DNA of 8,618 bases from Oscillospiraceae bacterium (GTDB lineage: Bacteria > Bacillota > Clostridia > Oscillospirales > Ruminococcaceae). The stretch lies in the NCBI GenBank assembly GCA_022511485.1, contig JAFLUJ010000031.1:1-8618 (forward strand), read 5' to 3'. A program made the position numbers and the translations under genes. Shown in pieces: positions 1-7,500 of the stretch (the first letter of the stretch is position 1; every line of letters begins with the position of its first letter). The notes beneath the pieces are model-generated. The model was not told the DNA's origin. It did no database searches and saw nothing but the letters and a program-made list of their open reading frames with translations.

Positions 1-381
1 ATACAGTTCAAGCTTTGCTCCATTAAGTTCCTTTTTGCCGCCTATATCAGTCTTTCTGATACTGAACTTTATCGGAGAATCCATAACAGTTAGTACAGGA
101 ACACCAGTATCTGTATTAATAGATACAGATGGACTCAGGCTCGCTACTGTTCCGTTATTTACTGTAAATTCAAATTCTGTTATCACTTTATAGCCAAGTG
201 GAGCTAAGTCCTCTGTAAGAGTGTAGATTCCATTTGCAAGCTCAATTTCCCACGGATCATTGATTTTTGATGTCCATGTTTTTGCCTCAAATGTAGAATC
301 GTTAGTCTTTTTTATTGTGAGCTTTGCTCCGGCTAATTCTTTTATACCGCTAATATCTGTCTTTTTGATCTTTACAGTAGT
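1..381 (-). repeat. SpaA-like A-B domain pair, copy 2 (cut by window edge)
   Basis: Residues 1278-1404 repeat copy 1 with a period of 218-220 residues. Domain A2 has K1284, E-box Glu E1334 and last-strand D1378; domain B2 begins near SPIKFSIRK with K1387 and runs off the window. ATACAGTTCAAG at 1-12 recurs at 658-669, which fixes the register. Further copies and a wall anchor may follow outside. Confidence 0.8.
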
Positions 382-3300
382 AAGAGCCTTGTTTTTAAGC
401 TTGACAAGATTATCTGTACCTGCCTCTAAATAAGTTTCTGATTTTGAGACCACCTTGCCATATTTGTCTACTGTAAATGTGAACTCTGTATCAAGCTTCT
501 CATAACCCTTAGGTGCGGACGTTTCCTTCAATACGAAGGTGTATGTGCCGTCACTGTTGCGTGTGATCGTTTTGTTGTCCGCTATAAGCTTTGACAAGTC
601 GATCACATGAGGAGTACCAGCTACTGAATCCCAGTAATCTATGCATTGAGTGCCGGAATACAGTTCAAGGTGTGCTCCTCCGATTTCCTTACTGCCGTTG
701 GTGAAATCCACCTTCTGGATACTGAACTCTATCGGCGAGTCCATAACGGTTATCGTGGGAACGCCACTTTCGGTACTGATAGTTGCAGATGAGCTCGTTA
801 CTGTTCCGTTGTCTACTGTAAAATCAAACCTTGTTATTATACCATAACCAAGGGGAGCTAAGTCCTCTGTAAGAGTATAAGTACCATCCTCAAGCTCGAA
901 TACCCACGGATCATTGATTTTTGATGTCCATGTTATTTCCTCGAATGTATCATCATCCTGCTTTGTTATTCTGAGCTCTGCTCCGGCTAACTCTGTTGAA
1001 CCGTCAATATCTGTCTTTCTGAGCTGTATTCTTGTTTTGTCAGGGTCAGGATCGGGGTCGGGAACTTTATACGTATTAGTAACGGTGCAGGTATACTTCT
1101 CGTTCTCCTCATCATACTCAAGATCACTGACTTCTGATGTGTAGTCATCTAATTCAGTAACCTCTGCAACATGGTAGTCATCCTTAGGAATATCAGTCCA
1201 CTTATCTGTCCAATTATTTTCTTCATTCAGAGTGAGTGTATCTCCAACTTGAGCATTATTGGCATTGAGAAGCTTGACAGTTACTTCTTCACGTGCATCT
1301 GTATGATCTGTATCATCTTTCCATACCTTTGTTACTTCTATTTCTATGTTGTCGTCTTCATCCGGATTCGGATTATCAGGATCAGTGTTATAGCTGAAAT
1401 CTTTATAAAATTCACCCCAGTTGAAGTCAGTACCGTCAGAATAGTTCTTTGCTCCTAAAGCAGAAATGCTTATCGTGTTGTTGACCCATGTACCATTGGC
1501 ATTCTCTTTATCTTCTTTATAGATAAATTCGACATCAACAGTGTATGTTATTTTATAGTGAGTTTCATCATTCAATATGAATGTAATAATATGTGGATCA
1601 TCATCGTTATCATACTCAACTGAACAACCTTCACCGGACACATAACTTCCGTCTGCACTTTCCTGCATAATTGATATTGAATCCTTATTCAGCTTAAGAT
1701 TTTGTCCGAGAGTATCTACAGCCTTGATCTTACCATCGGTAGAAAGGCTCAGCTGTGCACTATGAGGATTTATCTCGATCGTGTACTTGATTTGGTGGTC
1801 ATTCCGATCTTTATCAAATGAACCTGTTTTCTTAATAAGATCAGAAGGTACTGCCTCATAGCTGGCTGACACTGTACCTGCCGGAGAAAATGTTTTTTCA
1901 CCATTAGGCTTAACAGATACATCTGCTGTATTAGTATAAGTCTTGTTTACACCTTCCTTGACAAGTCTTTGATATTCAGCTTCGTCCATCTCCGTAGTAT
2001 ACAGGACACCAAATGCATTACCATGATACGTTATATAGTTATTTATATTATTCGCATTTGTTATTGTAAATATAAATGTATATGTTTTTTCATCATTAGT
2101 ATCTATGGTGTATTCATAATCATCCGTTGGCCAAGTCTCATAGATCGCATTACCGCCAATGTTCAGCGGACATATTTTAACTTTGTCTTTCAATAACCTA
2201 TGATTATCAGGAATAGTATCAACGATCTTAATAGTGTCACCGATTTTAACACACCCGGGGTCATTTATCTCATCGTTTTTTGGATACGATACTCCGACAA
2301 ACCATTGGACGGTGTATGTGCCGTTTGCCTTCGTGTATTCGTATACATTCGGTTTTGCTACCTTACAGGCTTCGTAACCTCCGACAGGCTTATCATCAAC
2401 GTCCTCAAAATCTTCTCCGCTTATAGATGTATCGCCATTCTTGAAATTAAGTGTCGCTGAGGCGGTATTTTTCAGCCCGGTTATCAGTCCGTCAACATTC
2501 ACTGTTGATTTGAACTTAACATTTATTTTACCGCCTTTATAGTTTTCAAAATTGACAACGGTATCATCTATAGTTAACTCCCACCTCCAATGGTCGGTTA
2601 CCGATTTGAATCTTACTTTGTCAATGGGAATTGATTGCTCATTGCCGCTTTTATCAGAAATAGTGATCTCAATTGCATTTGCATCAAAATTAACGGCATC
2701 GCTTGTGAAGGTGAAATAATCCGATATATCAAAGGATGCGATTTCACGTGAAAGTTCAGGGACCTCAATTTCGATCTCCCATGTAATATCATTCCCACTG
2801 CGGTCAAATACTCTTTTTGTAACCCCAATGTTGCCGTCCTTGCTGACAGTATCTCCGTTTGTGCGGGTTATGCCGTCCTTAAATACAGCTGTAACATTAT
2901 TTGTTATCTCATAGCTGGTCTGGGCAAGGATGTCTCCGTTTATCTCGGTAGTATATTCGATCTTGTAACACTGTTCATTTTCATCCCAACGGATCTTATC
3001 TCCAAGCTCGCTGCGGCTGATGGTTTGACCGTTTACAAAAATCTTACTGAAATTATCTGCAATTACCTTTTCTATATCGACAAAATCGTCCTTGAGGGTA
3101 AAGTCAGCATTTTGACCTAAATAGCCCGGGTATATACGTATTGTCCATGTGATCTCATTTCCGTTTTGAACGCCATCCTTTTCGACGCGGGGAGGATCAT
3201 CTGCTGTTACATCAACACTATCACTATCGCTGCCCGGATCACCATTGTCAGAGGTTGCTGTAATGCTATTGTTATATTTACCATGTTCGATAATAAGGTT

Positions 3301-4212
3301 CCTGGTTGGCTGATTCAGCTTGACCTTGTATCTTACGGTTTTCGTTTCGCCTTCCTTTATATTACCCAGAGACAGCTTGCCGTCAGAATCCAGATTTCCC
3401 GGTTCAACTTCTACGACTTCGCCGAACTGGCTGATCCCATTCCACTCTGTATCGGAAAGCATTACATTTTCAGACATACCATTTCTGCTGGTTACTGTAA
3501 TAATATAGTCGATATAATACGAGCCGTTTTCCTCATATATCTGATCTCTGTCGCCCATCGTTTCAGCTTTGGCAGTTTGCTCAACAGATTCCTTTGTAAC
3601 TTCAAGATATGGCTTCGGGATCAGATCTGAAACATCCAGATAATATGTGCCATCATCCAGTGGTATATCAAGGCTTTCCGGATTCTCTATGTTCTTTCCG
3701 CCCAGATCAAAAATACCGGAAAATGAACAATCTCCACCATGACCGGACATTTCTTTTTGCTCGTCATTTTCTATATGAACTGTAATGAAAAGCTTATTAT
3801 TCTCTATCTTATATGTACAGGCAGGCTTGCCATCTTTAGATGGGTAGTAACCCAAATTATTATCTATATTAAAATCAAAATATCCAAGCTTGTTAAGGTC
3901 AAAAACAAATGTAGTTTCTTCAGTAAGAGCGCCCTCGACACGCCAAGTGAAGTTAAATTTTAATTTATCACCATCCCGGATCTTGGTTGGGTTGCTTTGA
4001 TCCTGAGACACTGGCTCAGGATCTGAGCTGCCATTTATTACCAGCTCCATTTGAGCAAGTGTGACCTCATTGTCGCTCAATTCACGAGTTGTACCGTCCT
4101 CCTCCCCATATGCGACCATGTTAGTAGGAAAGATCATTACGGTAATAAATGTCAGTGCAAATGCCACGATTAATGATACTGCTCTTAATAGAAATGATTT
4201 TTTGATCGTCAT
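1..4212 (-). CDS. Large multi-domain Cna/SpaA-type surface adhesin, C-terminus beyond the window
   Basis: The frame is open from ATG 4212 to the window edge (1404 codons, no stop), so the 3' end is missing. The start follows AAAGGAG by 8 nt; an ATG at 4216 is out of frame and short. Residues 1-36 form a signal peptide (two Lys, one Arg, hydrophobic core, AYG before the likely cut). About 37-200 is a beta-rich domain (IRDGDKLKFNF near 78) resembling an MSCRAMM ligand-binding domain. About 200-938 holds five CnaA/collagen-binding-like modules. A CnaB module (956-1048; K962, E1017, N1046) lies between Asp/Pro linkers. From 1060, SpaA-like domains alternate A-B-A-B with E-boxes YTLTEDLAPLGY (1112, 1330) and KETSAPKGY (1229). 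Expected role: adhesin or stalk outside the cell. No LPXTG anchor or sortase gene is visible, so wall attachment is inferred. The ligand is unknown. A pilin backbone is possible, but the many tandem modules favour a single long adhesin. Confidence 0.9.
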   Translation of the reverse strand, partial: MTIKKSFLLRAVSLIVAFALTFITVMIFPTNMVAYGEEDGTTRELSDNEVTLAQMELVINGSSDPEPVSQDQSNPTKIRDGDKLKFNFTWRVEGALTEETTFVFDLNKLGYFDFNIDNNLGYYPSKDGKPACTYKIENNKLFITVHIENDEQKEMSGHGGDCSFSGIFDLGGKNIENPESLDIPLDDGTYYLDVSDLIPKPYLEVTKESVEQTAKAETMGDRDQIYEENGSYYIDYIITVTSRNGMSENVMLSDTEWNGISQFGEVVEVEPGNLDSDGKLSLGNIKEGETKTVRYKVKLNQPTRNLIIEHGKYNNSITATSDNGDPGSDSDSVDVTADDPPRVEKDGVQNGNEITWTIRIYPGYLGQNADFTLKDDFVDIEKVIADNFSKIFVNGQTISRSELGDKIRWDENEQCYKIEYTTEINGDILAQTSYEITNNVTAVFKDGITRTNGDTVSKDGNIGVTKRVFDRSGNDITWEIEIEVPELSREIASFDISDYFTFTSDAVNFDANAIEITISDKSGNEQSIPIDKVRFKSVTDHWRWELTIDDTVVNFENYKGGKINVKFKSTVNVDGLITGLKNTASATLNFKNGDTSISGEDFEDVDDKPVGGYEACKVAKPNVYEYTKANGTYTVQWFVGVSYPKNDEINDPGCVKIGDTIKIVDTIPDNHRLLKDKVKICPLNIGGNAIYETWPTDDYEYTIDTNDEKTYTFIFTITNANNINNYITYHGNAFGVLYTTEMDEAEYQRLVKEGVNKTYTNTADVSVKPNGEKTFSPAGTVSASYEAVPSDLIKKTGSFDKDRNDHQIKYTIEINPHSAQLSLSTDGKIKAVDTLGQNLKLNKDSISIMQESADGSYVSGEGCSVEYDNDDDPHIITFILNDETHYKITYTVDVEFIYKEDKENANGTWVNNTISISALGAKNYSDGTDFNWGEFYKDFSYNTDPDNPNPDEDDNIEIEVTKVWKDDTDHTDAREEVTVKLLNANNAQVGDTLTLNEENNWTDKWTDIPKDDYHVAEVTELDDYTSEVSDLEYDEENEKYTCTVTNTYKVPDPDPDPDKTRIQLRKTDIDGSTELAGAELRITKQDDDTFEEITWTSKINDPWVFELEDGTYTLTEDLAPLGYGIITRFDFTVDNGTVTSSSATISTESGVPTITVMDSPIEFSIQKVDFTNGSKEIGGAHLELYSGTQCIDYWDSVAGTPHVIDLSKLIADNKTITRNSDGTYTFVLKETSAPKGYEKLDTEFTFTVDKYGKVVSKSETYLEAGTDNLVKLKNKALTTVKIKKTDISGIKELAGAKLTIKKTNDSTFEAKTWTSKINDPWEIELANGIYTLTEDLAPLGYKVITEFEFTVNNGTVASLSPSVSINTDTGVPVLTVMDSPIKFSIRKTDIGGKKELNGAKLELY
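382..1035 (-). repeat. SpaA-like A-B domain pair, copy 1
   Basis: This 654-nt unit encodes residues 1060-1277: domain A (starting TRIQLRKTD) followed by domain B (starting near SPIEFSIQK). Domain A has K1066, E-box Glu E1116 and last-strand D1158; domain B has K1167, E1230 and N1274. These are the positions expected for self-forming isopeptide bonds in the prealbumin-like SpaA fold. Domain A shares a 32-nt identical stretch with copy 2 (903-934 against 249-280). Confidence 0.8.
1399..3615 (-). repeat. Five tandem CnaA/collagen-binding-like modules (protein-level repeat)
   Basis: Five diverged modules of about 120-175 residues follow one another at residues ~200-338, 340-458, 460-608, 610-783 and 784-938. 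Each has a Lys in its first strand, then a strand of the type N-x-I-x-W/Y-x-I (for example GNEITWTIRI, GNDITWEIEI, QIKYTIEI). An Asp follows in a strand such as IKIVDTI or IKAVDTL, and an Asn sits in the last strand (YNNS, TNNV, LKNT, YTNT, VNNT). Proposed Lys-Asp-Asn sets are 207/254/315, 345/375/439, 466/498/582, 617 or 620/665/761, and 794 or 795/833/912. The third set has nearly the spacing I recall for the Cna N2 domain. The DNA copies are too diverged to align by eye, so this is an old duplication. The first module is the weakest match and could be DUF11-like. Confidence 0.65.
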
Positions 4213-4220
4213 ACATAGCT

Positions 4221-4227
4221 CTCCTTT
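4221..4227 (-). promoter_or_regulatory. Ribosome binding site of the surface adhesin
   Basis: AAAGGAG on the minus strand lies 8 nt before ATG 4212. It decides the start over the overlapping out-of-frame ATG at 4216, which would be only 4 nt from it and gives a short reading frame. Confidence 0.85.
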
Positions 4228-4294
4228 GCCCAAAAAATACAAAAACTGATATATAAGCAAATGGCAATACTACACCATTTTTTATACTAATTTT

Positions 4295-4323
4295 ATTATA
4301 TCAGAATAATCGTATGATTGCAA
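4295..4323 (-). promoter_or_regulatory. Sigma-A promoter of the surface adhesin (TTGCAA-17-TATAAT)
   Basis: On the minus strand, -35 TTGCAA (4323-4318) and a perfect -10 TATAAT (4300-4295) are 17 nt apart. TG one base before the -10 makes it an extended -10. A run of eight A residues lies just upstream of the -35 (about 4344-4337), with a run of eleven T residues further up, where an UP element would sit. Transcription should start near 4288, giving a leader of about 75 nt. The gene is therefore expressed independently of the kinase upstream. Confidence 0.85.
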
Positions 4324-4333
4324 GCGTTTTGCA
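4319..4333. promoter_or_regulatory. Operator-like inverted repeat overlapping the -35
   Basis: TGCAA-GCGTT-TTGCA is a perfect 5-bp inverted repeat with a 5-nt centre containing CG. It covers most of the -35 hexamer of the adhesin promoter, so a bound protein would block RNA polymerase. It resembles LacI-family or catabolite-responsive (cre) sites, but the half-site spacing is one base longer than the cre consensus. No regulator is identified. The match could be chance in AT-rich DNA. Confidence 0.35.
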
Positions 4334-4419
4334 CAATTTTTTTTAGACATAAAAAAAAAAATGTTAAATATGCACAAAATGTACAAGTCCGTTTATGATG
4401 TCTTGGCAAAGAAATGAAA

Positions 4420-4464
4420 ATAAAAGACCCGTGGAACGTCCAAAGACGTTTACAGGTCTTTTAT
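4420..4464 (-). terminator. Intrinsic terminator of the kinase gene
   Basis: Arms at 4420-4440 and 4445-4464 enclose a CAAA loop. The outer ten bases (ATAAAAGACC) pair perfectly, the middle has one mismatch, a G-T pair and a one-base bulge, and the inner ACGTC pairs with GACGT. On the minus strand the stem runs into the U-rich stretch TCTTTTATTTTCATTTCTTT, about 75 nt after the kinase stop. The T-run on the plus strand is weaker, so the main direction is that of the kinase. Confidence 0.8.
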
Positions 4465-4538
4465 ACTATTCTTAAACTATTGTCTATTATTTAGATTTGG
4501 AACAGTATTATACTATTGTCCGGGATAATGAGGGAGGA

Positions 4539-7500
4539 TCACTTTTCGCCTTTCAGAAGCCGGATGGCCTCATCATCGTCATATGCACCCAGCGCAGCCA
4601 GAGCCTTTTCAATGCGGTCGTGCATTTCCTGATCTAACGGCTTGTCAAGCAATATTTTTAATTGTTCGGAGGCTTTTTCCCTTTCAAAATCGTCTATCAG
4701 AGCCAAAGCTTCGGAAAGCTCCTCCTGTATGCCGGAGGCTTCCTCCGCCTCATCGTTTTCAGGATCTTCGGCAGCTGCGGAAATATCCTCTCCCCGGAGA
4801 TCAAGATATATCCGGGAAAGTCCCTCCCTGACCCTGCTCCAGAGATCCAGAAGCTCATCCCAGTGAGCCTTTACGAATTCCGAGTCGCCGTCCTTGGAGG
4901 CTTTTTCGTGCTCAAAGGCTGTCTCTGAAAGTCCGGAAGCTCCGAGGGTTTTAGCGTTTCCTTTCAGAGCGTGAACGATAGTAGAATACTCCTTCATATT
5001 CCCGTCGGAAAGATATTGTTCAAGCTTCCTTCGTTTATCCCTGTCCTTTACAAACATTCCTGCCAGATCAAGATAAAGCTCAATGTCTCCCGCGGAATAA
5101 ACAAGACCCTGCTCAACGGATATGCCATATTCAAGATATGCCGCATATTCCGGGGGATTTTCTGATGTGTCCTGAGCCTGTGCCTCGGCATCATGTACGG
5201 ATACCTGTCCGGAGCTTTGCTCCTTATGATCGGCAAATATCACCAGATCGTCCGGGAGATACTTTATCACCATCTGTTCAAGCAGCTCTCCGTCTATGGG
5301 CTTGGTAAGATAGTCGTTGAAGCCTTCATTAAGATACATTTCCCGAACTCCGGAAATAGCATTCGCTGTCAGCGCAATAACAGGAGTGTCGGCATTGGGA
5401 ATATCGCCAAGCTTCTTCATTTCATGCAATGTCTCGATACCGTCCATTTCAGGCATCATATGATCCATGAAAATAATATGGTACTTTCCTTTTTTTACAA
5501 GCTCCAGACATTTCTTTCCGGAATCGGCTGTGTCTATATTCACCTTTGTGCGTCCCAGAAGCGCCTTGAACACCGTCAGGTTCATAGCGTTGTCGTCCAC
5601 CACCAGTATATTCGCCTGAGGAGCTTCAAAGAGCTTCCGTGCATTTGCATGATGTTCTACGCGTCTGTTTCTTACTGTCTCAAAATCTCCGGTAGGCTCG
5701 TCATTTATGACCTTCTGCGGTATGGTGACTGTAAATGTAGAGCCCTTCTGGTACTCGCTTTCCACCTTCATATCGCCGTTCATAAGCTTAAGCAGCGACA
5801 TGGTGATGCTCATTCCCAGACCAGCGCCCTCAATGTTGCGGTTTTTCTCCTCGTCAAGACGCTGGAAGCTCTTGAACAGCTTGTCCATGTCCTCTTCCTT
5901 GATACCCATTCCGGTATCCTGTACGGCGATCTTAAGAATAAATTCCCCGTCATCTGACTTTACGGAGGTCATTCTCATTTCGATACTGCCTTCCGGAGTG
6001 TATTTTACAGCATTTGTCAGAAGATTGACCGCTATCTGCTTTATTCTTACATCGTCTCCGAAAAGAACCGAGGGCATATCCTCATCAAGGATGAACCTGA
6101 TCTCCAGATTCTTTTCCTTTGCCCGGATATACATCATGTTCCACAGATCGGTGATAAGAGCTGCCGTCTCATATTCAACGGCAACTATATTCATCTTTCC
6201 TGACTCTATCTTCTGCATATCAAGAATATCGTTTATCAGGAGAAGAAGGGTCTTACCCGATGTCCTGATATTTTCCGCATAGCCAAGCAGCTTTTCGTCC
6301 TGACATTCCCGGAGTATCATTTCGTTCATGCCGAGAACAGCATTGATAGGCGTTCTGATCTCGTGGGACATATTTGAAAGAAACAGGGATTTTACCTGTT
6401 CAGCCTTTATAGCAGACTCCGCAGCCTCCTTGAGGCTTTCGTTTGCATAGCGCTGGAGCTCCGTCATTTTTTGGATAACTATATTTACAGCTACGATACA
6501 AACTCCGAAAATTATTGCGTAAAGGAGTATATACTCAAAAACATTCCCGTAGATCCCCCACCAGTCCTTGACCACAAACAGCCTGAATCCGGAAGCGGTA
6601 TCGTCTATTGAAGCGCAGACCTTATACCGTCCGTCATAGTCCTTAAGGATCACTGTTCCGGATTTACCGTACATCTTATCGTAGACCAGATCGTGGATAT
6701 TCACTGTTGCATTTTCGGAAAAACGGAACTCCGAATTAGGATGGTCGATTATGATGCCGTTTTTGTCCACCAGAAATGCATATCCGCTTTCCGAATAGCT
6801 TTCGCCCAGAATGTCATACAGCACGTCCAGATAGAAGTCAATGGCAAATACGCCGTAAAAATCTCCCGCGTCCGACTGTACTACCTTTGAAAAGGTTATG
6901 CAGTATTCGCCTGTGCGAGCGTCATAATAAGGCTCGGTAAGGCTGAAGCTGTCTGTCGTCAGCGCACCGATATACCATAGTCTTTCCTCTTCGACATAAT
7001 CCGGCTCCGGGACCCATCCGTTATTCATCACCATCGGGTGTCCGTGAGGAAAATCGGGATTGGCAATATATGTGGCAGAAATTTTCGGATAGCTTCTTGT
7101 GATGTCGTCCAGAAATTGTACCATTTCTTCATAGTCGTCCAGAAGATCCGGTTTTGCAGCAATAACATTTTCAAACATATCCAGTATACTTTGCTGTTCC
7201 AGCACCCAATTTCCGACCTTGTAGTTGTATTCCTTAAGCTCGCTTTCCATCTTGGCACGGCTTTCGCCGGTGGTCATTACCGCGCTGATCGATATTGCGA
7301 TCAGCATTGTAGCAATAAATATCAGTGTGATGACTACCCGGTATATGCGCTGATTTTCGGCTGTGATAAGCAGGTTTTTGCTTCGGAGCTTTTTCTCCTT
7401 CTTAGCCTTCTGCGTCTCCCGGATGTCCGGCAGACTTTCAATAATGCCCTTTATTTCCGAATCAATATCGTGGATCTTGTCAGATATTCCTGAGACATTT

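Larger units (their letters stand above)
4213..4538. other. Intergenic region between kinase and adhesin
   Basis: These 326 nt hold no supported gene on either strand. From the kinase side they contain about 75 AT-rich nt after the stop, the terminator hairpin, an AT-rich stretch with long A and T runs, the adhesin promoter and its leader. The leader can form a weak 6-bp hairpin (AAATGG/CCATTT, 4259-4280) close to the predicted transcript start. I see no riboswitch-like conserved structure. Confidence 0.7.

Noticed and set aside
1..1035. CRISPR array or mobile element as the cause of the repeats
   Set aside because: The repeat unit is about 655 nt, in frame and protein coding. There are no short regularly spaced repeats, transposase or terminal inverted repeats.
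3166..3630. 154-codon plus-strand open frame opposite the adhesin
   Set aside because: It is a shadow of the minus-strand frame, which is open for 1404 codons with a signal peptide and clear repeated modules.
4187..4216. Alternative adhesin start at ATG 4216
   Set aside because: It is out of frame with the long product, soon meets a stop, and would leave only 4 nt to the Shine-Dalgarno sequence.
4259..4280. 6-bp hairpin in the adhesin leader as a riboswitch or thermometer
   Set aside because: The stem is short and AT-rich with a 10-nt loop. It does not reach the ribosome binding site and has no known motif.
4470..4530. TATAAT-like and repeated ACTATTGTC sequences after the kinase stop
   Set aside because: No -35 partner at 16-18 nt on either strand. 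The repeats are short and in AT-rich DNA, so chance explains them.
5193..5957. 254-codon open frame on the plus strand, opposite the kinase
   Set aside because: It lies wholly antisense to the HATPase, receiver and HPt coding sequence. Its translation has no recognisable domain, and the kinase frame has every expected catalytic motif.
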